Below are positions 7,665 through 16,113 of a DNA stretch of 64,000 bases, one piece after another; positions within the stretch are counted from its first letter, which is position 1; the number at the start of each line of letters is the position of its first letter. A program made the position numbers and the translations under genes. The notes under the pieces are model-generated. The model was not told the origin of the DNA and ran no database searches. It was given only the letters and a program-made list of their open reading frames with translations. The DNA comes from JAIEPW01 sp964406035 (lineage in GTDB: Bacteria; Acidobacteriota; Terriglobia; Bryobacterales; Bryobacteraceae): positions 39,392-103,391 of the forward strand of contig CAYOQB010000002.1 of the NCBI GenBank assembly GCA_964406035.1, written 5' to 3'.

Positions 7665-7879
7665 TCTTATCCTTCCTGCGGGCGTACCAGCGATGGCTTT
7701 CGCCGGCGCTGCCGGCGGCGTGCCGTTTTCATCCCACCTGTTCGGAATACATGTTGCAGGCAGTTCAGAAGCATGGTGCGGCGCGCGGCATAGGCATGGG
7801 CATCCGGCGGCTGCTGCGGTGCCACCCTTTTCATCCTGGCGGGTTTGACCCGGTTCCAGGGAGCGGCGGACGAAGATGA
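7652..7879 (+). CDS. yidD: Membrane protein insertion efficiency factor YidD
   Basis: A 75-residue YidD protein starting MQRIVLSFLRAYQRWLSPAL. The family cysteine-containing segments CRFHPTCSEYMLQA and RLLRCHPFHPGGFDPVP are intact. YidD is a small amphipathic, membrane-associated protein that improves insertion by YidC. The ATG at 7652 is inside the last codons of rnpA; a longer frame upstream is an rnpA shadow. The stop overlaps yidC by 4 nt (ATGA). Confidence 0.95.
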   Translation: MQRIVLSFLRAYQRWLSPALPAACRFHPTCSEYMLQAVQKHGAARGIGMGIRRLLRCHPFHPGGFDPVPGSGGRR

Positions 7880-9564
7880 ACCAGAAGAAAGAAATGTCGA
7901 TGGAGGCGCGGCTGCTGCTGGCGTTCGCCCTGATGGGCGTGGTGCTGTTCGTGTCGCAGTACTTCATGCCGGCGCCGCCCAAGCCGAAGGCGCCGGAGCA
8001 GCAGAAGGCGGCTGCGCAGGCTCCGGTTGCTCCGCCGGTGAAGCCGGCGGTCGAGCAAGCCAAACCCGCCGCTCCGGCCGCCACGCCGAGCACGACGCCG
8101 GTGAAGGCGGAAGCGGAGTCGCTGCATGTGGTGGAGACCGACTTGGCGCGGATCACCTTCAGCAACCGCGGCGCGGTGGTAAAGAGCTGGATCCTGAAGA
8201 AGTTCCAGGATTCGGCCGGGAAGCCGCTGGAGATGGTGAATCAGACGGCCATTCCGAAGACGGGCGCTCCGTTCTCCCTGGTGTTCCGTACACAGGTTCC
8301 GGTAGATGTGAACCAGGCGTTGTTCTCCTCGAAGGTTTCGGCCGACGGGCTGGGTATCGACTTCGAATACTCCGACGGCAGGGTTCGGGCGACGAAGAGC
8401 TTTCGCTTTCAGAAGGACAGTTACCTGTCGCAGGTCTCCAGCGAATTCTTCCATCAGGGCGCGGCGGTTCCGCACTTCCTGGTGTGGCGCGGAGGCTTCG
8501 GCGATCCCACCGTGTACAACGCCACGGCCACGCAGCATACGGTCCACTTCGACGCGTCGGCGCAGAAGCTGACCATCCACGAGGCCAAGGAAGCGCAGGA
8601 CGGCCCGGTGTCGCACGGGGGCAACTTCGCGTTCGCGGGGCTCGAGGATCAGTATTTCGCGGCGGTGCTGCTGCCGAAGGGCACGTCGCAGGTGGACATG
8701 ACCACCTACTCCGACCCGCTGCCCGCTCCGCCGGACAACGCCGAACAGCCGCATATTGGCACGGCGGTGAGCGGAGGGGCGCAGAACTCCTTTGAGCTGT
8801 TTGTCGGACCCAAGGACTATGACCTGCTGCAGAAGGTGAGTCCGAAGCTGGCGCAGTTGATCGACTGGGGCTGGTTCGGGGTGCTGGCGAAACCGCTGTT
8901 CCTGGTGCTCAACTGGACCAACAATCAGGTGACGCACAACTACGGCTGGGCGATTATCCTGATCACGGTGGTGCTGAACATCCTGCTGCTGCCGCTGAAG
9001 TTCTCGTCGATGAAGTCGGCGAAGAAGATGCAGTCGCTGCAGCCGGAGTTGAAGAAGATCCAGGAGAAGTACTCCTCGCTGCCGCTGCGCGATCCGCGCC
9101 GGACGGAGCAGAACGAGGAGATGATGTCGCTGTACAAGAAGCACGGCGTGAACCCGATGGGCGGGTGCCTGCCGCTGCTGATTCAGATGCCTTTCCTGTT
9201 CGCTTTTTACAAGGTTCTGACGGTGGCGATCGAGATGCGCGGCGCCAGTTGGCTGTGGGTGAACGATTTGTCGCAGCCCGAGACCATCGCGATCCGGCTG
9301 CTGCCGGTGCTGCTGATCGTGACGCAGTTCATTCTGCAGAAGATGACGCCCACGGCTGGGATGGATCCGGCGCAGGCCCGGATCATGCTGATCATGCCGC
9401 TGTTTTTGGGCTTCATGTTCTACTATCAGTCCGCGGGCCTGGTGTTATACTGGTTGACCGGCAATTTGATCGGCATTGTGCAGCAGTGGCTGATGAACCG
9501 CACCAACCCGGTTGCGGCGACCGCGCCCAGCAGTGCCCCGGCGAAAAAGGCGACCAGGAAATAA
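7876..9564 (+). CDS. yidC: Membrane protein insertase YidC
   Basis: A 562-residue YidC/Oxa1 insertase of the long Gram-negative type. It has an N-terminal membrane segment (about 12-30), a Pro/Ala/Lys-rich linker (about 33-80), a large periplasmic beta domain (about 85-330), and the five-helix Oxa1 core to about residue 540. Core signatures include FSSMKSAKKMQSLQPELKKI and GVNPMGGCLPLLIQMPFLFAFY. It inserts and folds inner-membrane proteins alone or with SecYEG. The ATG overlaps the yidD stop, and jag follows after 3 nt. The beta domain confirms a diderm envelope. Confidence 0.97.
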   Translation: MNQKKEMSMEARLLLAFALMGVVLFVSQYFMPAPPKPKAPEQQKAAAQAPVAPPVKPAVEQAKPAAPAATPSTTPVKAEAESLHVVETDLARITFSNRGAVVKSWILKKFQDSAGKPLEMVNQTAIPKTGAPFSLVFRTQVPVDVNQALFSSKVSADGLGIDFEYSDGRVRATKSFRFQKDSYLSQVSSEFFHQGAAVPHFLVWRGGFGDPTVYNATATQHTVHFDASAQKLTIHEAKEAQDGPVSHGGNFAFAGLEDQYFAAVLLPKGTSQVDMTTYSDPLPAPPDNAEQPHIGTAVSGGAQNSFELFVGPKDYDLLQKVSPKLAQLIDWGWFGVLAKPLFLVLNWTNNQVTHNYGWAIILITVVLNILLLPLKFSSMKSAKKMQSLQPELKKIQEKYSSLPLRDPRRTEQNEEMMSLYKKHGVNPMGGCLPLLIQMPFLFAFYKVLTVAIEMRGASWLWVNDLSQPETIAIRLLPVLLIVTQFILQKMTPTAGMDPAQARIMLIMPLFLGFMFYYQSAGLVLYWLTGNLIGIVQQWLMNRTNPVAATAPSSAPAKKATRK

Positions 9565-9567
9565 CGG

Positions 9568-10194
9568 GTGGGATCGACAAGATACACGGTTGAAGAAGCT
9601 GGACCGAAGATCAATCGCTTTCTGAACGCGATTTACCAGCTTTCGGGATTGGACCTGGAGCACGCGATTGAGCCGGGAGACGGTGTTCACGCGGACTTCG
9701 AAAATCCCGACATCATGGTGCGTTTTTCAGGTCCGGACACGGACATTCTGCTGGCCAACAAAGCGGAACTCCTGCTGGCGCTGGAACACCTGACGATGGA
9801 ACTGCTGCGCATGTCCAGCGAGGAACATTCGCGGCTTTGCTTCGATTCCAACGATTACCGGATGCTGCGGATCGAGGAGATCCGGCTCTCGGCACTGGCA
9901 GCCGCGGAGCGGGTGCGGAAGACCGGGATTCCGTTCCACTTTTCGCCGATGAACTCGCGGGAGCGCCGGATCGTGCATTTGTCCCTGCGCAATGAGACGG
10001 AAGTCCGCAGCGAGAGCGTGGGGATGGGGCATGAGCGGCAGGTCGTGATTGTTCCGAAGGACATGAAGACGCTGCCGCCGCCGAAACCGGCTCCGAAGCC
10101 GCCGCGCGAACGCGAGGGCGGACGGGACTTCGGGCGGGATCGCGGACCGCGCCGTGACGGCGGACGAGATCGCGGGCGCGACCGGCGGCGCTAG
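9568..10194 (+). CDS. jag: Jag/KhpB-like RNA-binding protein with R3H domain and Arg/Gly/Asp-rich tail
   Basis: A 208-residue protein in the standard jag position between yidC and mnmE; start GTG at 9568. The middle holds a KH-like region (about 50-110), but the usual GxxG loop is replaced by LANKAELLLAL. An R3H domain follows (FSPMNSRERRIVHLSLRN, about 140-165). The N-terminal Jag-N domain of Firmicutes KhpB is absent. The last 30 residues after a Pro/Lys linker are a low-complexity run of RDxGRDRG repeats, an RNA-binding style tail. KhpB proteins are RNA-binding regulators linked to cell elongation and division. The identity rests on position and the R3H motif. Confidence 0.85.
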   Translation: MGSTRYTVEEAGPKINRFLNAIYQLSGLDLEHAIEPGDGVHADFENPDIMVRFSGPDTDILLANKAELLLALEHLTMELLRMSSEEHSRLCFDSNDYRMLRIEEIRLSALAAAERVRKTGIPFHFSPMNSRERRIVHLSLRNETEVRSESVGMGHERQVVIVPKDMKTLPPPKPAPKPPREREGGRDFGRDRGPRRDGGRDRGRDRRR

Positions 10195-10203
10195 GCCGCT
10201 TCC

Positions 10204-11550
10204 GTGCAATTTCACGACACCATTGCAGCCATTTCCACGCCCCCCGGACGGGGCGGCATCGGAGTGGTGCGCCTGTCCGGGCCGGACGCGCTCGAGATGG
10301 CGGGCAAGCTGCTGCGCCGCACACCCGACTGGAAGCCGCGGAAGGCAGCGCTGGCGGAGCTGGCCGATGAACAAGGCAACACCGTGGATCAGGTGGTGGT
10401 GACCTATTTCGCCGCGCCCCGGTCGTACACAGCGGAAGACGTGGTGGAGATCTCCTGCCACGGATCGCCCGTAGTCTTGCGCTTCGCGCTGGAGCGGGCG
10501 TGCCGGTTCGGAGCGCGACTGGCGGAGCCCGGCGAGTTCACGCTACGGGCCTTCGCCAACGGCCGCATGGACCTGCCGGGGGCGGAAGCCGTTCGCGATC
10601 TGATTGACGCCACCACGCTCTATCAAGCTCGGGTGGCGGCGCGGCAGATGGAAGGATCGGTATCGCGGCGCATCCAGCCGCTGAAGGATCAACTGCTGGA
10701 GCTGATTTCGCTGCTGGAGGCGGGGATCGACTTCGCCGAGGACGACGTCAGTGTCGCGCCGGCGGAGGAGATCCTGCGCCGCCTGGCTCCGGTGCAGGCC
10801 GGGGTGGAACGGCTGGCGGCAAGCTTTGCTTACGGCAAGCTGGTGCGGGAGGGGTTCACGCTGGCGATCGTGGGTCGTCCGAACGCCGGCAAGAGCTCGC
10901 TGTTCAACCGGCTGGTGGAACAGGAGCGGGCGATTGTCACCGAAATACCGGGGACGACGCGCGACGTGGTCTCGGAGACCGCGGCGGTGGACGGCATTCC
11001 GGTCCGCTTTCTGGACACCGCGGGCATCCGCGCCTCGGGCGACGCGGTGGAGAAGCTGGGCATCGAGCGCAGCTATCAGGCGATGGCGGACGCCGACCTG
11101 ACGCTGGTTGTCGTGGATACCTCGGAGGAACCCGCGGACGAAGATCGCAAGCTGCTGGAGCGGGCGAGAACACAGGGACGCTGCCTGCTGGTGGCCAACA
11201 AGCGCGATCTGCCGGCGAGATTCGAGCCTGGGGCGGAGGCGATCCCGGTGTCGGCGAAATCAGGCGAGGGGATAGAACGGCTGCGCGGCGCGATCCTGGC
11301 GGCCGTGGCGCCGGGGGGCGCCCTGGAGCAGCAGGACGGCTTCATCACCAGCCTGCGGCACGTCACCCTGCTGCGGGAAGCGCTGGAAGCACTGGAGCAC
11401 GCGCGCACCGCCGTGCAGGTTGGGATTCCCCACGAGATGGTGCTGCTGGACCTTTACGCGGCGCTGCGCCCCATCGACGCGATCACGGGCGCAACAACAG
11501 CGGACGATATCCTGAACCGCATCTTCTCGACCTTCTGTATCGGCAAGTAG
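10204..11550 (+). CDS. mnmE: tRNA uridine-5-carboxymethylaminomethyl(34) synthesis GTPase MnmE
   Basis: A 448-residue MnmE (TrmE). The N-terminal tetrahydrofolate-binding domain starts HDTIAAISTPPGRGGIGVVR. The GTPase domain has G1 GRPNAGKSS (about 224-232), G2 GTTRD (250-254), G3 DTAG (271-274) and G4 NKRD. The C-terminus is the invariant CIGK. With MnmG it makes the cmnm5 modification at the wobble uridine of several tRNAs. The start is GTG at 10204, giving the expected N-terminus. It ends the rpmH cluster and stops 4 nt from the convergent aspC. Confidence 0.97.
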   Translation: MQFHDTIAAISTPPGRGGIGVVRLSGPDALEMAGKLLRRTPDWKPRKAALAELADEQGNTVDQVVVTYFAAPRSYTAEDVVEISCHGSPVVLRFALERACRFGARLAEPGEFTLRAFANGRMDLPGAEAVRDLIDATTLYQARVAARQMEGSVSRRIQPLKDQLLELISLLEAGIDFAEDDVSVAPAEEILRRLAPVQAGVERLAASFAYGKLVREGFTLAIVGRPNAGKSSLFNRLVEQERAIVTEIPGTTRDVVSETAAVDGIPVRFLDTAGIRASGDAVEKLGIERSYQAMADADLTLVVVDTSEEPADEDRKLLERARTQGRCLLVANKRDLPARFEPGAEAIPVSAKSGEGIERLRGAILAAVAPGGALEQQDGFITSLRHVTLLREALEALEHARTAVQVGIPHEMVLLDLYAALRPIDAITGATTADDILNRIFSTFCIGK

Positions 11551-11554
11551 CCGG

Positions 11555-12736
11555 TTAGAGCTTCGAGGTGAAGTTGCGGATACGATCCAGGCCGCGTTCG
11601 AGTTCGCGCATCGAGGTCGCGTAGGAGATGCGGATGTGGCTGTTGGTGCCGAAGGCCTCGCCCGGGACCACGGCGACCGATTCTTCGCTGAGCAGGCGTT
11701 CCGTGAAATCCATCCCGGAGGTTATGCCGGAACGGAAGAACGCGCCGACGTTGGGGTAGGCGTAGAAGGCGCCGTGCGGTTCACCGATGCTCATGCCGGG
11801 GATGTCACGCAGACGGGCGATGACGTAGTCGCGCCGCTTGCGATACTCGGCGAGCATCGCGGCGACGGACTCCTGAGGTCCGCGCAGGGCTTCGAGCGCG
11901 GCTTTCTGGGCGATGGAAGTCGGGTTTGATGTGGAGTGGCTTTGCAGTTTCAGCAGCGCGCCGCAGACTGCCTGCGGTCCCAGCGTGAAGCCGATGCGCC
12001 AGCCGGTCATGGCGTAGGTCTTGGAAAGCGATCCGGCCACGAGGACGGTATCGCGTGCGCCCTGGAAGGCGGCGGCGGAGTACGGATCGCCGTCATAGAC
12101 GAAGCGGTGGTAGCACTCGTCGGTCATCAGCCAAATGCCGCGCTGGGAGGTGAGGTGGACAATGCGCTGGAACTCCTCGCGATCGATCACGGCGCCCGAG
12201 GGGTTGGAGGGCGAGTTGATGATCACCATGCGGGTTTTCGGCGTGATGTGCTTTTCGAGCATCTGCGCGGTCAGGCGGAAGTCCTCCTGTTCATCCGTTT
12301 CGACGAACACGCACTTGGCGCCGGCGTAGTTCACCACGTCCTTGTAGGTGACCCAGTAGGGGACGGGGATCAGCACTTCATCGCCCGGATCCAGCAGGGC
12401 TTGCGTGAGCCCGAAGATCGCGTGTTTGCCGCCAACGCTGACGATGCATTCCTTGGTGCTATAGGAGGTGCCGTAATCCGCGGCATGGCGGTCCACGATG
12501 GCCTGTTTCAGATCCTCGATGCCGCCGGCGTTGGTGTACTTGGTGAAGTTCTTTTCGATGGCTTCGATAGCGGCGCGTTTAATGTTGTCGGGCGTGGGGA
12601 AGTCAGGCTCGCCCGCGCCGAAGTCGACGACGTCGACGCCTTCACGGCGCAGGCGTTCCGCGTCGGCCTGCACCTTCATGGTGGAAGAAACACTGATCGC
12701 CGAAATACGCCCGGCGAGGGCGAGGGTGGACTGCAT
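11555..12736 (-). CDS. Aspartate aminotransferase, PLP class I
   Basis: A 393-residue fold-type I aminotransferase close to the bacterial Ib aspartate/prephenate aminotransferases. It shows DFGAGEPDFPTP near residue 38, the PLP-contacting NSPSNPSG (174-181), the Schiff-base lysine K239 in SLSKTYAMTGWRIG, and the substrate-binding arginine region HIRISYATS near the C-terminus. It interconverts aspartate and oxaloacetate with 2-oxoglutarate/glutamate; some members also act on prephenate, which cannot be decided here. The start shares one base with the coaD stop (TAATG), so the two are translationally coupled. Confidence 0.92.
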   Translation of the reverse strand: MQSTLALAGRISAISVSSTMKVQADAERLRREGVDVVDFGAGEPDFPTPDNIKRAAIEAIEKNFTKYTNAGGIEDLKQAIVDRHAADYGTSYSTKECIVSVGGKHAIFGLTQALLDPGDEVLIPVPYWVTYKDVVNYAGAKCVFVETDEQEDFRLTAQMLEKHITPKTRMVIINSPSNPSGAVIDREEFQRIVHLTSQRGIWLMTDECYHRFVYDGDPYSAAAFQGARDTVLVAGSLSKTYAMTGWRIGFTLGPQAVCGALLKLQSHSTSNPTSIAQKAALEALRGPQESVAAMLAEYRKRRDYVIARLRDIPGMSIGEPHGAFYAYPNVGAFFRSGITSGMDFTERLLSEESVAVVPGEAFGTNSHIRISYATSMRELERGLDRIRNFTSKL

Positions 12737-13233
12737 TACAAGCTGCCTCCTGTGGAGCGGTTCTTCAATCGTAACTCGATTGACGGGGGCACGAGGCCGG
12801 TGACGCTGCCGCCGAGCGATGCGACTTCCTTGACCAGGTGCGAGGAGAGGAACGAGGTCGCCTCCGAGGCGGTGAGAAAAATGGTTTCCACGCCGGGCTC
12901 CAGGCGGCGGTTCATCAGCGCCATCTGCAACTCGTACTCGTAGTCGGCCACGGCGCGGATGCCGCGGAGGATCGCGTTGGCGCCTTTGCGGCGGGCGAAC
13001 TCCACCGTGAGCCCTTCAAAGGAGTCGATCTCCACATTGGGGAACGGCTGCAGGAGTTCGCGCGCCATTTCCATGCGCTCCTCGATGGTGAACAGCGGTT
13101 TCTTCGACTGGTTGCGGAGGATGGCGACGATCAAGCGATCGGCGAGCGCCGCGCCGCGGGCGATGATGTCGAGGTGCCCGTTCGTGAACGGGTCGAAAGA
13201 GCCGGGGTAAATGGCGATCAGGGAGCGGGGCAT
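12736..13233 (-). CDS. coaD: Phosphopantetheine adenylyltransferase
   Basis: A 165-residue CoaD of normal length. The nucleotidylyltransferase motif GSFDPFTNGH is at 11-20. RNQSKKPLFTIEERMEM follows, and the ATP-binding EATSFLSSHLVKEV lies near residue 125. It adenylylates 4'-phosphopantetheine to dephospho-CoA, the penultimate step of coenzyme A synthesis. The gene starts 6 nt after the stop of the amidohydrolase upstream on this strand and overlaps the aspC start by one base, so an amidohydrolase-coaD-aspC transcript is likely. Confidence 0.97.
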   Translation of the reverse strand: MPRSLIAIYPGSFDPFTNGHLDIIARGAALADRLIVAILRNQSKKPLFTIEERMEMARELLQPFPNVEIDSFEGLTVEFARRKGANAILRGIRAVADYEYELQMALMNRRLEPGVETIFLTASEATSFLSSHLVKEVASLGGSVTGLVPPSIELRLKNRSTGGSL

Positions 13234-13239
13234 GGCGGA

Positions 13240-14532
13240 TCACTTGCTGTTGCGGTGCACGACGCCTTCTTTCATAACGAAGAACACGCGGGTGACGGCG
13301 CGGATATCGGCGGAGGGATCGCCGGGAACGGCGATGATGTCGGCGAGCTTGCCGGCTTCCAGCGTGCCCGTGCGGGCGGCGATGCCGAACAACTCCGCGT
13401 CGACGCTGGTGGCGGCTTTAATGGCGTCCAGCGGCTTCATGCCCAGGCGGACCAGATGCGTTAGCTCCTCAGCGTTGCGACCGTGCGGGTATACGGCGGC
13501 ATCCGTGCCGAGAGCGATGCGAACGCCCTTCTGGATGGCTTTGCGGACCGTCTCGTCGATCTGCTTTGCCGCGGCGCGAGCCTTGGGTTCAATGGCGGGC
13601 GGCAGCATGTTGCCCTTTTCGAACGCGATCTTTAGCCCTTCGATTGCCATCAAGGTCGGCACCAGGTAGGTGCCCTTGGCCTTCATCATGTCGAGAGCTT
13701 CATCGTCGAGGAACGTGCCGTGCTCGATGGAATCAATTCCGGCGCGGATGGCCCGCTTGGCGCCTTCGGCGCCATGCGCGTGAGCGGCGGTTTTGCGGCG
13801 AAGCGCGTGTGCCTCGTCGACCATGGCATTCAGCTCTTCCTGGGTCAACTGGGGAGTGTCGACATCGTCGGTGAGGGAGAGAACGCCGCCGGTGGCGCAG
13901 GTTTTGATGACGTCGGCGCCGTACTTGACGTTGTAACGGACCAGGGCGCGCATGGCATCGGCGCCGTTGCCGATGCCGTCCTCGATGCCGGACTCGCGTC
14001 CGAACAGGTTGCGGCGGAAGCCGGCGAGTCCGTCGCAATGGCCGCCCGTAGCGCCGATGGAATTGGTGGCTACCAGCATGCGCGGTCCGGGAATTTTCCC
14101 GGCCGCTACGGCATTGCGTAGCGCGACATCGACATGGTCGGCTGAGCCGACGTCGCGAACCGTGGTGAATCCTGCCTGCAATGTCTTTCGCAGCGTCTCC
14201 GTCGCTTCCAGCGCGCGCTCCGCGGGTGTTTTTTTGAGGCCGTCGAGCAGTTCCTTGTCGAAGTCGATTGCGTATTGCATGCTCAGATGGGTGTGGGCGT
14301 CCATGAACCCGGGCAGCAGGGTAGCGTCGCCGAGGTCGATGGTTTCGGCGTTGGCGGGGAGCTGCGATCCGGGACCGGCGGCGGAGATGCGGCCTCCGGC
14401 AACGACCACCAGTCCGGGTGAGACGATGCGGTCGCCCTTGCCGTCGAACATGCGCGCGGCTTTCAGAACGATGGGACGGGATTGCGCGGGGAGCAGCAGT
14501 GCGGCGGCGAGCAGAAGCAAAGTCGGTTTCAT
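13240..14532 (-). CDS. Secreted metal-dependent amidohydrolase (imidazolonepropionase-like)
   Basis: A 430-residue amidohydrolase with a signal peptide (LLLLAAALLLPAQS). The TIM-barrel metal site is complete: HxH at H80/H82 in DAHTHLSMQ, the carbamylated-lysine candidate in VIKTCATGGV, HAHGAEGAKRAI, SIEHGTFLDD, and the late aspartate in LGTDAAVYPHG. This fits exported Xaa-Pro dipeptidase/imidazolonepropionase-like hydrolases abundant in Acidobacteriota, which cleave peptide or cyclic amide bonds; the exact substrate is unknown. It leads the coaD and aspC genes and is divergent from the glycosyltransferase gene 60 nt away. Confidence 0.9.
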   Translation of the reverse strand: MKPTLLLLAAALLLPAQSRPIVLKAARMFDGKGDRIVSPGLVVVAGGRISAAGPGSQLPANAETIDLGDATLLPGFMDAHTHLSMQYAIDFDKELLDGLKKTPAERALEATETLRKTLQAGFTTVRDVGSADHVDVALRNAVAAGKIPGPRMLVATNSIGATGGHCDGLAGFRRNLFGRESGIEDGIGNGADAMRALVRYNVKYGADVIKTCATGGVLSLTDDVDTPQLTQEELNAMVDEAHALRRKTAAHAHGAEGAKRAIRAGIDSIEHGTFLDDEALDMMKAKGTYLVPTLMAIEGLKIAFEKGNMLPPAIEPKARAAAKQIDETVRKAIQKGVRIALGTDAAVYPHGRNAEELTHLVRLGMKPLDAIKAATSVDAELFGIAARTGTLEAGKLADIIAVPGDPSADIRAVTRVFFVMKEGVVHRNSK

Positions 14533-14592
14533 CGGGTTGGGATGACTCTAGCGCAAGTACCCGCCCAGAGACAAGCTATCGTGATAGCTGGC

Positions 14593-16113
14593 ATGAATTT
14601 CCTTTCGGGGAAGCTGTTTCCGCTGCTGCTTGCGGCGCTGTTCTGCGCGTTGGGCTGGATGTTCATTCCGCGCCTGGGGATTGAAGCGGATGAGGCGCTG
14701 GTGGGCGGCGCGATTTACCCTGGCGCCGAATCTGCCTTCTCCCTGCACCTCGGCGGGTGGGAAATTCCGCTGATGATTTCCTCCTACCTGGGGGCTGGGA
14801 AGGCCTGGATCCTGAACGGGGTCTTCTGGCTGTTCCCGCCCTCGCCTGTTTCCCTGCGGATCCCGACGCTGCTTGCTGGTGCGTTCGCCATCTGGATGTT
14901 CTGGCGTTTTCTCGACGCCACGGCGGGACGGCGGGTGGCGATGATGGGCGTCGCGCTGCTGGCCACCGATACGGCGTTCGTGCTGACGGAGGCGATCGAC
15001 TGGGGTCCGGTGGCGGTCCAGCAGGCGTGCAAGCTGGGAGGCCTGCTGCTGCTGCTGCGATTCCACAAATCCGGCGGCGGAGGAGCGCTGTTCGGAGCGT
15101 TTTTCGTGTTCGGCCTGGGGCTTTGGGACAAGGCGCTGTTCGCATGGGCGCTGGTTGGACTCGCCGCGGCGGCCATCGTGGTGCACGCCGCGATTCGCCA
15201 GCATCTGACGTGGCGCAATGTGTCGATCGCGAGCGCGGGGCTGGTGCTGGGCGCATTGCCGCTGATCGCGTACAATCTCGCCCACCCGCTGGAGACGCTG
15301 ACGCGGAATGCGGCCATCGGCGGAGACGACGTAAGCGTCAAGGTTCATCTTTTGGAGGAGACGCTGAACGGAAGGGCATTTCACGGCTTTCTGGTGGCCG
15401 CGACTCCGGGTCCGAAGGTGGGTACTGCACGAAGCGTCGTGCAGCGTGTCTCCGAACGTCTGAGCTCGGGCGACTACCCGGTGGCAAACTGGAATCCGTT
15501 TGCACTGGTGTTCGCGGTTCTGGCAGTGCTCGCGACGCGACAGCGCGCCGGTTGGTTCGCCCTGATTTTCCTGGTGGTTACCTGGGTGGCGATGGCGGCG
15601 ACAGCGCGGGCCGGCGGCGGAGCCCACCATGTGGTGCTGCTCTGGCCTTTCCCCATGATGCTAGTGGCAGTAGCGATCGACGCGATTGCGCCGCGGAGGT
15701 GGATCGCCGCGGCGATGTGCGCGGTGCTCTGTGCCGGGAACCTGCTGGCGCTGAATCAGTACGCGGCGATGTTGATCCGCAACGGAGGGTCGACCCGCTG
15801 GACGGACGCGATGACGCCGCTGGCGCGGAGGCTTGAGTCACTGAACGCAACGCGGGTTTTCGTGACAGACTGGGGCATTCTGGAGAGCGTGCAGTTGCTT
15901 ACGGAAGGGAGAGTTCCGTTGCAGGAAGGCGCGGAGGCGCCGATAGCAGCGGAGTTCGTATATGTGGGCCACACCTCGGAGGCGCGGATTGTGCCCCGCG
16001 ATCCGGATGTGGAGGCACGCGCCCGCGCGGCGGGATTCTCGCCGGTGCTGCGGGAAGTGATTCACGATCGCCACGGGAGAGGGACGTTTGTCATCTACAG
16101 GTTCAGCCGCTGA
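14593..16113 (+). CDS. PMT/ArnT-like integral membrane glycosyltransferase
   Basis: A 506-residue protein with an N-terminal membrane helix followed by an acidic loop, RLGIEADEALVGGAIYP, the position where GT39/ArnT/PMT enzymes carry catalytic Asp/Glu. About 10 further hydrophobic segments follow, then a soluble C-terminal domain of about 110 residues. Such enzymes use polyprenyl-phosphate sugars to glycosylate proteins or lipids on the outer face of the inner membrane. The frame begins upstream at 14482 inside the divergent amidohydrolase; the ATG at 14593 directly before the first hydrophobic helix is preferred. It overlaps the methyltransferase gene downstream by 26 nt. Confidence 0.75.
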   Translation: MNFLSGKLFPLLLAALFCALGWMFIPRLGIEADEALVGGAIYPGAESAFSLHLGGWEIPLMISSYLGAGKAWILNGVFWLFPPSPVSLRIPTLLAGAFAIWMFWRFLDATAGRRVAMMGVALLATDTAFVLTEAIDWGPVAVQQACKLGGLLLLLRFHKSGGGGALFGAFFVFGLGLWDKALFAWALVGLAAAAIVVHAAIRQHLTWRNVSIASAGLVLGALPLIAYNLAHPLETLTRNAAIGGDDVSVKVHLLEETLNGRAFHGFLVAATPGPKVGTARSVVQRVSERLSSGDYPVANWNPFALVFAVLAVLATRQRAGWFALIFLVVTWVAMAATARAGGGAHHVVLLWPFPMMLVAVAIDAIAPRRWIAAAMCAVLCAGNLLALNQYAAMLIRNGGSTRWTDAMTPLARRLESLNATRVFVTDWGILESVQLLTEGRVPLQEGAEAPIAAEFVYVGHTSEARIVPRDPDVEARARAAGFSPVLREVIHDRHGRGTFVIYRFSR

